Shown: positions 1 through 11,800 of the stretch, one piece after another | Layout: each line of letters opens with the position of its first letter | How positions within the stretch are numbered: position 1 is the first letter of the stretch | Origin: Boswellia sacra | Taxonomy: Eukaryota; Streptophyta; Magnoliopsida; Sapindales; Burseraceae | DNA: 64,000 nt | Direction of reading: 5' to 3' | Assembly (NCBI GenBank): GCA_013180625.2 | Contig: SNVD02015005.1 | Coordinates: forward strand, 1-64,000 | Made by a program: the position numbers and the translations under genes | Notes under the pieces: generated by a model | Database searches by the model: none | The model's input: only the letters and a program-made list of their open reading frames with translations | What the model was told of the DNA's origin: nothing

Positions 1-837
1 GAAGTCAGTGTTTTGTTCATAGTAGAAGTGGTGTCATCTCCTTCATCAGTTTGTGATTTGTTTGGCAGGACATCTAATTGCTCTTCATTTTGCAAAGTTA
101 TCGCACAAGAATTCTCTCTTGGATTGATCACCGTTTGACAGGATAATTCTTCTGAGCCTTGGCCCTCTAATTTGCTCATGCTAGTGGCCAATTGTCCCAT
201 TTGATTTGCCAGGTTTTAGATACTTGCCCCAGTTTTCTGCTGGAATTGCATTGTGTTAGTGGCAAGTGCATTAACAATATCCTGGAGAGACATACCTGAG
301 TTTTGTGAAGCTGGTTGCGGTGCTAGATGTGGCATTGGTGGTGGTTGCATTTGAAATGGTTGCTGCACTCTTGGTTGATTGAAACCTTGTGGCCGATTTG
401 GTATGGCATTTGGGGCGATTGGTTGATGATTCCAGTAACTAAAATTAGGGTGATCTTCCCATCCAGCATTGTAAGTGTTGGAGAAGGGATCATACCATTG
501 TCTTGTTTGTACTGGAAATCCAGGGATCATACCATTGTCTTGTTTGTACTGGAAATCCACCCATGGTATTGGCTTGTTCTATATCTCCTTCTTGTAAAGT
601 TGGATACATGTCGATTGGATGCTCCATGGTAGAATATACCCCATATGCATAAGATTTCTGCATATGTCCTACAGCCACGTTTTCCACAAGAAAGGTTAGC
701 TCAAAAAGTTGTTGTTCAATTTTTGGAGTGCTTACCTCATTTACTCTCCAATGTAGATGTGGCTCAAATCGGCTACTGAATTCTTGGAAGTTTACTGCCA
801 TGTCGTCTAAACACAAACAATCAAAAAAGAAAAACAA
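1..837 (-). pseudogene. Degraded gag of a Ty3/gypsy retrotransposon (3' part outside window)
   Basis: Read on the minus strand from an ATG near 799, this encodes the C-terminal half of a plant gypsy gag, the structural protein that packages element RNA. The recognisable family block is the Trp/Tyr-Asp-Pro, Ser-Asn-Thr-Tyr-Asn, Gly-Trp, His-Pro-Asn-Phe stretch at about 420-500. It is followed by a Pro/Gln-rich linker and by a conserved Gln-Leu-Ala-Thr / Val-Ile-Asn-Pro-Arg-Glu-Asn region below position 215. The frame is broken twice: by a 37-bp tandem duplication at 486-559 and by an in-frame TAG near 216. It belongs to the element whose LTR is 938-2423, with the same strand and the expected order LTR, primer site, gag. 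The gag family call is firm; the lineage (Athila or Tat side of gypsy) is inferred from the primer-binding region. Confidence 0.72.
486..559. repeat. 37-bp perfect tandem duplication inside gag
   Basis: Positions 486-522 and 523-559 are identical 37-bp units (GGGATCATACC...AAATCCA). As 37 is not a multiple of three, the duplication shifts the gag frame. The peptide Gly-Phe-Pro-Val-Gln-Thr-Arg-Gln-Trp-Tyr-Asp-Pro is therefore read once in each of two frames. Confidence 0.93.
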
Positions 838-910
838 ACAAAAATATGAATCAACAATGAAAACAAAATAACAAATCGCTTAGATAATCAATCCTCAAAG
901 TAAAGAAAAC

Positions 911-937
911 TCGACGGCAATCGGCAAACCAAAAACT
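911..937 (-). other. Likely primer-binding site of the minus-strand gypsy element
   Basis: Read on the minus strand, directly after the LTR end, the sequence begins AGTTTTTGG and continues with TTGCCGATTGCCG. This resembles the AGTTTTTGGCGCCG... segment that follows Athila/Tat-type LTRs and pairs with a host tRNA to prime reverse transcription. It is diverged, but it sits exactly where a primer site must be. The 838-910 stretch between it and the gag ORF is A/T-rich leader. Confidence 0.5.
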
Positions 938-2423
938 TGATAGCGTTCGAACTAGCCAGTAACTAGTCGCACCAAGTAGTGTATAAAGTGATAAGTAGAT
1001 ATCGTTCCCACAAGGATTGATTCTAATTTAATTTGTTATTTTCCAGCAATAATAAACTAAACATGGGGGTTTTGTTGATTGATTAACTAAACTTAATACA
1101 AAAGCAAATGAAGAATAACACAAAGCAAAGTTAAATGGAGCGAAAAATCAATGAGAGACACTTGGTGAAGAGTTCATTCTCTGCCACAAGATATGAATTT
1201 GTGAATTAACATAGAATTGTAATCCAATTACAGCATTGAAGTTATCAACCGTAGATAACAACAAGCTCTGTTATCCCAATCTTTCCTGACTTTGTTGTTA
1301 AATAAAACAAGCTCTTTATTTAATCTCTATCCATTAAACAACCTAGAACAAGCTCTCTAAGTTTAATTCAATTGAAGCATTACGATGAGAAAGATAGGTT
1401 GATCTAAGCAATAATCACACAAGTTCGGATTATTTAACCTAGGTTGTATTTTCCAATTGCAATCTCTGATCAAAATTTTGCTACTAATGATTGGAAATTC
1501 ATGACAATTACGGATCAAGATTTCTAATCTAGCAATAGACAACAACAGATTAAATTCAGTTTGCCATTCCAAATACAATCAGTAAGCAATCATAAGCATT
1601 AGATATGGGAAAATACAAGCAACTTCAATTAGAGAATTGGATAACAATTTTCTTACACAATCAACTCATAAAATCCATATCAAGGGCTTTGAAATCACCC
1701 TCAACCAATTCAGATTTAGTTACACATATTCAATCAGAATAACAAATACAATACAGAGAAATTCCAGAATTAAAAAGGAAAGAAAGAACTTAGCAATTCT
1801 TTGAAAATCTTCTTTGTAGATGAATCTTCTTGGAATTGTAGTTCCTCCCCTTTCAAAATCTTCTTTCTCCTTCAAGAACTCCAAGGGATGAGAGAAATCC
1901 AGAAATGCAGCCTCCTCCCACGTTTTCCCCCTCTTCAAGTTATGAAAATAAAACCCTAAAATGTGTTTAAATACTCTGCTACAGTAACCTGCTACAGTGT
2001 CCCGTATTATACATGATACAGTGATTTGTGGAATTACATTTCTATACTTCTCACACTGTTCTGTCTCTTATCGGATTCTGTGTTTGGTACAAACTGTGAT
2101 TGGGTTTTATTTCTCAAACCGTATAAATTTCCTCCAGAAAATAGACTTCGATAATGGGAGAGTGCTTCTCCAACGTAATATAAGTGACTCATTCAGATGT
2201 TCATTGTATATCAATACACATAAATCAGAGAATTAAGTGGTAAATCCGAGAAGATGGTTGACTAGTAGAGATGAAAATGAAGGGTTTTACTCCATTTTTG
2301 TGCAAGTTGCTCCAAAACTCCTACAAATATCAAAACCACACAAAAACATAAAAATACCAAGGAATATAGCAAAGAAACATGAACGAATTGATATGAAAAT
2401 GATATATAATTAGACACCTATCA
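938..2423 (-). mobile_element. LTR (1486 bp) of the minus-strand Ty3/gypsy element
   Basis: On the plus strand this segment starts TGATAG at 938 and ends CTATCA at 2423. That gives a perfect 6-bp terminal inverted repeat with the TG...CA ends of an LTR. A primer-site-like sequence and gag follow on its minus-strand downstream side, so this is the 5' LTR. The far end (2424 onward) drops abruptly into the gag of an oppositely oriented element, which marks an insertion junction; the 5-bp target copy there would be CATCC at 2424-2428, with its partner outside the window. Short ORFs within 1363-2236 have no recognisable homology and I treat them as chance. Confidence 0.75.
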
Positions 2424-2429
2424 CATCCA

Positions 2430-2860
2430 CCCGACCCCGCTAAGAGCATCATGATCGACTTCAGGAGGAACACCGTATATTTACGTTACTTAATATGCCA
2501 CAGCAGGAAATCTTGAAGGAAATCAAAGATAAAGGTCTACTGAAAGAACCTGCCCCCTTACGGTCGAATCCAAAAACAAGAGACAAAAGAAAGTTTTGTC
2601 ATTTCCACCAGGCTCATGGTCATAATACTGCGGATTGCTTCGAACTGAGGAGACAAATCGAGGGTCTTATCAAGGATGGCCCGCTACAAGAATACATTTA
2701 TCGGCCTCTTGAACCATCCAACAAGCGTGACAAAAGGAAGGAACCATTAGAAGAAGTAACCACAATTTTTGGGGGAGTAGTGGCTGGTTCAAGTTCCCAA
2801 GCCCGGAAGCACCTAGCTAGGCAAACAAGATATGACCTCCCTCGCCACAAATCAACTTGA
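2430..2860 (+). pseudogene. Gag C-terminal fragment of the Tat-type element
   Basis: The open frame carries the usual Tat gag C-terminus. A Leu-Asn-Met-Pro lead-in is followed by a Cys-His-Phe-His...His-Gly-His-Asn...Asp-Cys nucleic-acid-binding motif at about 2597-2640, then the Leu-Ile-Lys-Asp-Gly segment. The first ATG (2495) is internal; homology in the same frame starts upstream, so the true start lies before the insertion point at 2424. The frame ends at TGA 2858-2860, in a different frame from pol. A TGA at 2833 closes the pol frame upstream, so a frameshift separates gag from pol at 2833-2860. Confidence 0.75.
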
Positions 2861-5800
2861 CAGCCTCTTCCACCAATGTGGGAGATCATGATGTTATCTC
2901 TTTTTCATCACAAGATGCGCAGGGTATCCATCATCCACATTGTGATGCCTTGGTCCTTACAGTGATAATGGCCAATAAGAGGCTACGAAGAGTGTTGATT
3001 GACAACGGGAGCTTGGCTGACATAATGTCGTTGGATGCATTCGATCGATTGGGTCTCAACCGTAGAGATATGAGAGGCATCCAAACTTCTCTGCTGGGAT
3101 TTGCCGGAGGAAAGGTTATTCCCGAGGGAGTAATCTCGTTACCTGTAACCTTAGGAGAAGGCTCCCTACAGACAACTAGGATGGTGAATTTTCTCGTGGT
3201 AGACCATCCGGGAGTTTACAACGCCATCCTTGGTCGGCCATCACTTTACGACTTCAAAGCCGTGATGGGTGTATATCATCATGTCCTGAAATTTCCAACA
3301 CCCTCAGGGATAGGAGAAGTACGAGGTGACCAACGAACTTCTCGGGAATGCTACAACATGGCTTTCAAAGAGAAGGCACATAAGCTATGGATGATTCGTG
3401 GAGAGCCTTCCGAGGGGATGGAAAGTTTGGATCCACGGGACCAAGAGAAAGGGGAGGCTGTAGCTCCAATAGAAGGGATGGATGACGTCCCTGTTTGCTT
3501 AAATGATCCGGAGAAGACAGTGAAGGTGGGTGAGAATCTTCCTCCACCAATCAAGGATAGGTTGATTGGTTTTCTTCGAGAGTACAGCGATGTTTTTACA
3601 TGGTCTCACGAAGACATGCCCTGTATAGACCCGAATATAGCTGTCCACCGCCTTATTGTCAATCCTAGAGCTCAACCCGTCCGACAAAAGAGGAGGCACC
3701 AAGCCCCAGAGCGTTCAGAGGCGGTTGCCTTAGAAGTGAGCAAACTCTTGACAAGTGGAATCATTCGGGAGGTAAACTACCCCGAATGGCTCTCTAATGT
3801 TGTATTAGTGAAAAAAGCCAATGGAAAATGGCGTGTTTGCATCGACTTCAATGACTTAAACAAGCATTGTCCAAAAGACAGTTTTCCACTGCCTAGGATA
3901 GATCAATTAGTTGATGCAACAGCTGGCCACCAACTGCTAAGCTTCATGGATGCTTATTCTGGTTATAACCAGATTCCCATGTATTCAAAGGATGAAGAAA
4001 AAACAGCCTTCATCACTGATAGAGGATTATACTGTTACCGGATGATGCCGTTCGGATTGAAAAATGCTGGAGCAACTTACCAACGGTTGGTAAACTCCAT
4101 GTTTGCTCCTCTCCTAGGGAAGACAATGGAAGTTTATGTGGATGATATGCTCACCAAGAGCATGGACGCTAGATCCCACGTAGACGACCTCCGAACAACT
4201 TTTGACATCCTCCGGAAGCATGATATGAAGCTGAATCCCACCAAATGTGCTTTTGGGGTATCCTCTGGGAAGTTCCTAGGATTCATTGTCACCCAAAGGG
4301 GAATAGAAGCCAACCCTGAAAAAATCCAAGCACTTATGCTACTGGAGTCTCCCAAAACTCCAAAGGATATACAAGTCCTCACTGGACGACTGGCCGCCCT
4401 GAATCGCTTTATTTCTAGGGCGACTGACAAATGTCACCCTTTCTTCAAAGCGTTAAGGAAGTGCAAGCAATTTGAATGGACAAATGAGTGTGAGAATGCT
4501 TTCCTACAGCTGAAGAAGTACTTAGGTTCTCCTCCTCTCCTCTCTAAACCAATTTTGGGGGAACCACTCTTTCTGTATCTAGCAGTCTCTGCATGCGCAG
4601 TGAGTGCAGCTCTTGTCCGTGAAGATCAGGGAATTCAGAGGCCGGTCTATTATGTGAGTAAGACCTTGACAGAAGTCGAAGGTAGGTACCCTCCTATGGA
4701 GAAGCTGGCTCTCGCCTTAGTAGTTGCGGCACGAAAGCTTCACCCATATTTTCAAGCACATACTATCATGGTCCCCACTGATCACCCTTTACGACAGATA
4801 CTCTATCGTCCAGAGCTTTCTGGAAGACTTGTCAAGTGGTCCATTGAGTTGGGAGAGTTTGATGTACATTATGTTGCAAGACCATCAATCAAAGGGCAGG
4901 CAATCGCTGATTTCATTGCCGAATTTTAAAGTAGTATAGATAAGGAGGATGAAGAAACCAGTACAGGGTCACATGACCGACCAATGCCCATGGGAATTGA
5001 TCCACAGAAGGCATGGATCCTGTTCGTAGATGGGTCATCTAACAAGATCGGTAGTGGAGATGGCTTGATTCTGTCAACCCCAGATGGAGTAGAGGTAGTT
5101 GTGGCATTACGTTTCAATTTTAAAGCCACAAATAATGTCACAGAGTATGAAGCTCTCCTTGGAGGACTTCGACTGGCAGTTGCCTTGGGGGTAGGAGAGA
5201 TCGTCATCCACAGTGATTCCTAACTTGTGGTTAACCAAATCCGTGAAGACTATCAAGCAAAAGGCTCTACTATGATAGCTTACTTGGGTAGAGTTAACTC
5301 CCTTCTGTGCAGTTTTAAAGGTTTTGACATCGTAAGAGTCCCAAGGGTGGAGAATTCGAAGGCTGACAGTTTAGCCAGAATTGCTTCAGGAATAGACCTC
5401 CTTCTACCGACCGCCTATCACATGGTTGTTCTAGAATCTCCAAGCATATCACAACATGAGCTTCCGCCAGAGAAGACAATGACCATAAACGGTAGCTCTT
5501 GCTGGATGGACCCTATCATAAAGTTCTTAGAAACGGGGGAACTTCCAGCTAACCGCAATGAAGCAATCAAGGTAAGAGGCAGAGCGTCAAGCTACACTAT
5601 GGTCAATGGTGTTCTTTACAAAAGAGGGTTCAGCCTTCCTCTTTTAAAATGTCTTCGCCCAGAAGAAGCTGATTATGTTCTCAGAGAAATCCACGAGGGG
5701 ATATGTGGTAACCATTCTGGTGGTCGGTCTCTAGCTCATAAGTGTATCAGACAAGGATACTATTGGCCAACCATGAAGAATGATGCTAAGACATTTTCAA

Positions 5801-6738
5801 CTAGGTGCCACAAATGCCAGAAATTTGCCAACATTCCAAGGAGAGCTCCTGAGAACTTGACTCCAATGACAGCCCCATGGCCATTCGCCCAATGGGGACT
5901 AGACCTTATTGGACCTCTTCCAATGGGTAAAGGTCAAGTTAAATATGCTGTTGTGGCAATTGATTACTTCACTAAGTTGGCAGAAGTTGAACCCCTCGCA
6001 TCGATTACTGAAAGGAAGACCACGGACTTCGTAAGGAAGTCAATTGTCTATAGGTTTGGTATCCCTCATACCATCATTACGGACAATGGCAAGCAATTCG
6101 ACAACTCCAACTTCCGGAACTTCTATAAGGAGCTGAACATCTCTTTGTGCTTTTCATCTCCAGCTCATCCTCAAGCAAACGGTCAGGTGGAGGCTGTTAA
6201 CAAAACCATTAAACACCTCCTCAAGACCAAATTAGATGCTAGGAAGGGTGCACGGCCAGAAGAGCTTCCACAGGTGCTTTGGGCATACCGAACCACCGCC
6301 CATACAGCAACAGGAGCAACCCTATAGTCCTTGGCATTTGGCTCAAAACCAGTCATACCTGTTGAAATTGGCCTCCCATCACCTCGTACTGAGGGATATG
6401 ACGAAGAGCTTAATCATAGAAGCCTTCGACTCAACCTAGATCTTCTTGAGGAGGAAAGGGATCTCACTAGTGTCAAGGTTGCTGCTTACCAAGAGAGGGT
6501 TGCTTGATATTTCAACTCTAAGGTTAAGCGCCGATCTTTCAAAGAAGGAGACTTGGTTTTGAGACAAGTACTACAAAGTACCCGGGATCCCACTGATGGG
6601 GCGTTGGGGCCCAATTGGGAGGGTCCGTATCAAGTCAAGGCAGTCATCCAACCAGGCACTTACCGACTGGTCACCATGGATGGGAGGTCACTCCGCCATC
6701 CATGGAATATTGAACACTTGAAGAAGTACTACCCGTAA
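2857..6738 (+). pseudogene. Pol polyprotein (protease-RT-RNase H-aRNase H-integrase), four nonsense codons
   Basis: A single reading frame runs the full length, interrupted by TAA 4927, TAA 5221, TAG 6325 and TGA 6505. It encodes the enzymes that copy element RNA into DNA and insert it. Visible in order: an aspartic protease with active site Asp-Asn-Gly-Ser at 3001-3012; a reverse transcriptase with Tyr-Val-Asp-Asp-Met at 4135-4149; a first RNase H to about 4929; a second RNase H from about 5011 (Phe-Val-Asp-Gly-Ser-Ser) to about 5390; and an integrase with an N-terminal His-His-Cys-Cys zinc motif (about 5690-5820), catalytic Asp in Gly-Leu-Asp-Leu-Ile-Gly, Asp in Thr-Asp-Asn-Gly and Glu in Gly-Gln-Val-Glu. 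The C-terminal domain ends at TAA 6736. The stops at 5221 and 6505 sit where the family has Gln and Arg, as expected from C-to-T change. Confidence 0.88.
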
Positions 6739-7014
6739 TATCTCTCTCTATGTGTGCAGTAACTCCTTCCAGGGGTTTATGCATGTGTAACAACTCCCAT
6801 AGGGAGACCAATAAAAGAGATTATCAATAAAGTGTTTAATTTATTCAAAATTCTTGTGACTATACACCCTTAAAGCACATGTATGATCAAAATTGCAATA
6901 GGATGGAAAGAGGAAAAGAATACAACACCAGGAAAAAAAAAAGGCTAGGGGACTGTATCAAAAGTTTTTCAAAATAGCTTTCGAAGAATACTTTGAAAAA
7001 TTCGCAGAAACACT

Positions 7015-7330
7015 CCCGCGAATAAATATTAAAGTTTGAAAATTCGTGAAAACACCCCCGCGAATAAAAAATAAAGGTTTAAAAATTCGCGGAAACACCC
7101 CCACGAATAAAAAACAAAGGTTTAAAAATTCGCGGAAACACCCCCACAATTTTAAATCAAGGTTTGAAATTTTGCGAAAACACCCCCGCCATTTCAAAAT
7201 AAAAGTTTCAAAATTTTGCAGGAACACCCCTACACTAAGAATACAAAGTTTTTGAAACTTGCGGCAACACCCCTATAGTAAAAAACAAAGTTTCAGAAAA
7301 ATTTCAGAAAGACCCCCATAATTACTTAAA
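7015..7330. repeat. Short tandem repeats, about 50-60 bp, in the LTR
   Basis: At least six imperfect copies of a unit combine a run like GGAAACACCCCC, an AATAAAA-type stretch, and GGTTT(A/G)AAAATT. The copies degrade toward both ends. They lie in the LTR upstream of the GC-rich block. Confidence 0.75.
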
Positions 7331-7339
7331 TTTTTCGGA

Positions 7340-7860
7340 GAGGCCCCTGCAAGTTACGTGCATGCCGCATGCAGAGCGCCCCATGCACGCCTCGTGCTGC
7401 GCCCAGCGCCCACGCGGGTAACCCCAGCGCCCAGCGCCCAGCGCGCACGCGAGCAGCCCAGGCGCCCAGCCCTCGCCGCTCGCCCCTCGTCTCGCACGCC
7501 CGTGCGCGTCCAGGGCCTCGCAGCAGCTCGCCCGCGCGCCCAGGATCGCGCAGCAGCTCGCCAGTGCGCCCAGGGTCGCACAACAGCACGCCCGCGTGCC
7601 CAGAGTTGCGCAGCAGCACGCCCGTGTGCCCAAGGACTCGCAGGGCCTCGCAGCTCGTCCTTGCGCTATGGCCTGCTCGCTCGCGCGCTGTGGCCTGCTC
7701 GCCTGCGCGCTATGGCCTGCTCGCCTGTGCAATGTGGCCTGCTCGCCCTCGCGAGCTTGCTGCGCGTCTAGTGCAGCCCCTGCGTGCGTAGCAGCTCGCC
7801 CACGCGGGCTTGCTGTGCATGCCGCTCGCCCATGCGAGCTGGTCCCCCTTCACACCCGAA
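7340..7860. repeat. GC- and CpG-rich low-complexity block within the LTR
   Basis: About 500 bp of GC-rich DNA built from short repeats such as GCGCCCAGC, GCAGCAGCTCGCC and CTATGGCCTGCTCGC, between AT-rich flanks. All six frames give Ala/Arg/Pro/Cys-rich ORFs, which are a composition effect and not genes. CpG density is strikingly high for silenced plant DNA. Confidence 0.8.
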
Positions 7861-8207
7861 CACTCCCATTATTTCTTCTCCCTTCACGCCCGAACACACA
7901 TTCATGTTTCTTCTTCTTTCACACACGAATCCGGAAGGGAAAACACATGCAAGTGTTGGCATATTCACACACAATCACATACACACACATAGGGCATAAT
8001 CCCTACAAGAATTTTTGCATTGAAAAATTAAACCTAATCCATGCATTCTAAAGAATATACCCAAGAAAAAAAAAAGTACTCACTTGTGGCGGTTGGAAAA
8101 TTATGGCTCAGATTGAAAAGTCTTGTTTGCTAGGATCACTTGCGCTGCTTGCCTCCAGGGTGCCCTCTCCTATTTTTGAGTAAACCCTACTCCCCAACAC
8201 TTGTGTC

Positions 8208-8552
8208 TTATATAGAACACCAATTTAGGGTTTAATGAATCACATCTTTGGGCCGGCCCCCTAACACATTTAATTTATAGCCCAGAACAACTAAATAGTC
8301 CCTACGCCGACCCATTGGTCGACTTGGGCCTGGGGCGACTACTGTTATGGCCATAACAATATTGGGCCTCAATTATTTCTAATACAGTAAGCCCATTACT
8401 GAAGCCCATTATTTGGGCCCATTGTCTGGGTCCCGTAATGACCCATCTTGGCTCAATTATTTCTAATACAGTAAACCTATTACTGAAGTCCATTATTTGG
8501 GCTCATTGTCTGGGTCCCACAATGACCCATTCTGACTCCTATATAAACCCTC
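8208..8552. promoter_or_regulatory. Two opposed TATA-like boxes in the LTR
   Basis: A plus-strand TATATAAACC lies near 8540-8549, followed by a pyrimidine-rich stretch (CTCTCTCT) as in plant LTR promoters. On the minus strand a CTATATAAG lies near 8208-8216, followed by ACACAAGTG. The first is the likely LTR promoter; the second could drive antisense transcription. Both assignments are sequence-only. Confidence 0.4.
8367..8534. repeat. 84-bp tandem duplication in the LTR
   Basis: Two adjacent copies of a unit containing CAATTATTTCTAATACAGTA and CATTGTCTGGGTCCC; equivalent points are 8371 and 8455. The copies differ at several sites, so the duplication is old. It lies just upstream of the plus-strand TATA-like box. 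Confidence 0.8.
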
Positions 8553-8808
8553 CGAATTATTACTCAAGGTATGCACGCTTTTCTGAACTTATTCTCTCTC
8601 TAAATTTCCTTCACTTTTGAGCGCTTCTCTCTCTAGGAAATTCTCCCAGAAAATTCCGGAGTACCGGAAACTGACTTGAGCGTCGGAGGGTCTTCGCCGG
8701 CACCACCGCCGGCACCCCTAACTGTTTTTCTTTGCTCGCAGGACTAGACCCGACGTACGACCCGAGTTCCGACCCGCTTCCCAGCTATCCGGAAATCGTG
8801 CATTAACA

Positions 8809-11800
8809 AAAGTTTTTTTGATTAATTTTTTGAACTAAGAATTAATTTGAAGAGCACATGAAAGGGAAGCCCAAGTACAAAAATAAAACACGATGGGAAC
8901 TTGACCAGACTTTAAATTGGATATTTGTAAAATTTGATCAACACGTGTCTCATTTTTATGAGAATTGGTTGACATAATGTCACTTCCATTATTTTAGTTT
9001 TTTATTATTAGTATTAGATTCAATAGTGACTCAACTGGAATCTACCCTGTCCATACAGAGTTCAGCAGGCTTCTGAATTATTTTACATGTGTTTGACTTT
9101 AAGAGCTTGACTTTATATGTGTTGATTCTGAATTATTAATTTTTTGTATTCACATCCATCAATATATCAACAAATTAAATTTATAATTAAACAAGTAGCT
9201 AATCGATATATTTTACATTATGAGTTGAATTTGATTATACCATGACCATGACCTCTCGCAAGCTTTTATAATTGATAAACAAAGTCTACTGTTCTGTTTG
9301 CGGTAAGCATATGCCATTCGTAACAAGTCTATGGTGACCTTGACTTAGTCGCTTAACTCAATTACGATAATAATATCTCCAAGACTTCTTCTTTCAAATT
9401 AGTTTATTTATATTAAACGTGTAACATGAATCATCAATTAATTCATCAATACAGCCTTAAAACTAAGACAAGGTAGCTTCAAGGAAGACCGATACCAAAA
9501 GAAATTAGAAATATGAGACAGTTATTAATTTGAACACATTAATTTTATGATAAGGATTATAAAAGTTAATTGATAGATGATTTCTTTGAACAGTATTAAA
9601 AATACATTATTATATAAAAAATACCATTCCATTCCATTCAAATACATGCAAATTCTTTTTAATAATAAAAATCTCAAATATTAAAGTTGAAGCTGTTGCA
9701 AAATGGTGATGAAGAGATGTAGCACTAATTGTATAGTGTTCGCATAATTAAAAAATTTAGTTCAAAAATTAATAATTAATTGAAAATAAAATTAAACCAA
9801 ATAACAAAAAGGCTAATGTAAACATGCAAACAAACTTCAGCAAACTACATCCATATAATTTATAAAATATAGGGAACTTTCTTCCCACTTGTTCTGCTAC
9901 ATAGAAAATAGTGTATGGACTCCTTCACTCAAATCTTTTTCGCCAATGGTGTCCGTCTTTTATTAGACGCGGTTCATACTAGAAAAATGTAAACGAGAAA
10001 TGAAAGAGAGAAAACGTGAGTCATTGTTTAATGCTTAATTGTGTGAGTGGTAGACATGTATATAAGAAAGAAAAGAAGGTTTTGTAAACCCAAAAGGCCC
10101 GGCTCTTCAAAGGTAAGTTTGGTCACTTTTTTATTGATGGCACGTTAGAAAGATTTTAAGAAATCAAATCTAATTTACACCAAGAGAAAGGAAAAGAGAT
10201 CGGGCGTCATTGTTAACATTGCTATAACTTTTAATTATTTTCTTCGTTCAAAAGTTGCTTCAGAATCGATTACTATAATTATACAAATTTCCGCTTTAAA
10301 ATGATTATAAGATATTAAAGGGTACTCATAGCAAGTCATTGTATGGATTTCTCATCTTGTGATTCATGTCTTTTTATTGAATTCTTCTATCTGCTAATTA
10401 ATGTTTCCTGTTACTTTGAAATATTTAAATTTGCGAAGGAGTGCTGATTTCTAATTCAGTTGAATAAATTGTTTTATAAAACTCTTGAAGTAATAATATT
10501 CCTCTAGCAAAGGTTTTTTTTTTTTTTCTAAATACCGATAACAGCAGGTTAAATTTCTATAAATGAAATAGAACTACTTTGATTCAGATTATTGTCACTA
10601 TATTGTAAATGAAAAATTCTTAGATAGAATAGGTATACCATTAATGTAGGATATATAAAATCTGCACCATTTCAGTGATGATGCAAGTCTGTCTCAATAA
10701 TAGTGAGATGAAGAGAGTACCGTATTGTATATGTTGTTTTTATAGTTAGTTAATTTATACGAGAAGTTTACATCTAAACTGTTATTTTCCGTCTTAAGTT
10801 TTGGAAAGTGAAAGTATCGGGAGGCAACCCTGCATTCAAACCAGCTTGGCCAATGGTACGTGCCCTATTAACATCTGTTACACGGTGCTGCTTTATCTGC
10901 TTTTGGACTGGTTTATTGATGGCATACTAAAAAATTTGAAATGTGTACTACCTTTTGAAGATGTCATTGTCCCATTCAAGTTATCCAAAAGAAAGAAAAG
11001 AAGGAATTGTGTAATGCTTGATTCTGCCGTTTGAACGGAGGTATGGTGTTGTTTTAGCGCAACGGCAGGTTAATTCTTTCCTAGCCATTTTCATTAAAAT
11101 ATGAGTTTACATACTACTGTTGTTAATTTTCGGAAAGATCAGTGTAATGGGAGGAAAATTTTGTCGAAAAGTAACTAGCACACATTCTTCATAAGCGGTA
11201 AGTCAAAATGAACCCCTAAAAAATCTTGGAAAAATACATGAAATAACTGACTTTTCAGAGGTTTTTAAGAAATGACATGTTCTCCCAAAATTTTAGATGT
11301 CATAACCATTTTAGATAAAAAGTTATCACAATACAACTAATTACACTAAATGTTATCTAGCATTTTCCTTCTTTTGAAACTGTACTCTAATCTCTCCGAT
11401 CTATTGACTGATGTATAGTACTCGATTTATTCACCTATAATTGTTTAGAATCGTGTCCTAAGAAAAAATTGATGATTTGAGAATAAAATTGAGTGAGATT
11501 TGTTGCACTAGTACATGGTTCGGATAAAAGAAATCATGTGTAGCTCAACACGTGCCAAACTACCAAGCTCATGAGTTCTCAACTGACTTTGCTCAATAGC
11601 TCATTAGGTAGCTTGACAAGTGTCAAAATTTTGCTTATCATCATAAACAAGGTATCCCATAATAATGAACGCCATCAGGCGCGACAGCTTGATTTCGTTT
11701 CATTTTCCAATGAGTTGGTTCGTTGGATGCTGCCATATAGATTTTACTTGATAGGTCGTTGGAAAGTGGATTTCATGGTCCCTAGCATACCTGTAAATTT

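Larger units (their letters stand above)
2424..8808 (+). mobile_element. Ty3/gypsy Tat-lineage retrotransposon, 5' truncated in window, with 3' LTR
   Basis: The element runs on the plus strand: gag C-terminus, protease, reverse transcriptase, RNase H, a second archaeal-type RNase H, integrase, a polypurine tract at about 6933-6953 (A-run then GGCTAGGGGAC), and a 3' LTR from 6954. The second RNase H between the first and the integrase is the hallmark of the Tat lineage. The 5' end is missing because the minus-strand element landed in gag at 2424; the rest should lie beyond that element, outside the window. At least four nonsense codons show it is dead. Confidence 0.85.
6954..8808 (+). mobile_element. 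3' LTR of the Tat-type element (about 1855 bp)
   Basis: It begins TGTATC immediately after the purine-rich tract and most plausibly ends ATTAACA at 8808, giving TG...CA ends. No primer-binding site follows, as expected for a 3' LTR. It contains a repeat block (7020-7330), a strongly GC-rich block (7340-7860), an 84-bp tandem repeat (8367-8534), a TATA-like TATATAAA near 8541, and a pyrimidine-rich leader. The 3' boundary is inferred from base pattern alone because the partner LTR is outside the window. Confidence 0.6.

Noticed and set aside
7322..8051. Overlapping Ala/Arg/Pro-rich ORFs on both strands
   Set aside because: All six frames stay open because the DNA is GC-rich and repetitive. 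No start context or homology.
10801..11034. 77-codon ORF upstream of the receptor-like gene
   Set aside because: No recognisable domain, no clear promoter, and composition like the surrounding AT-rich DNA.
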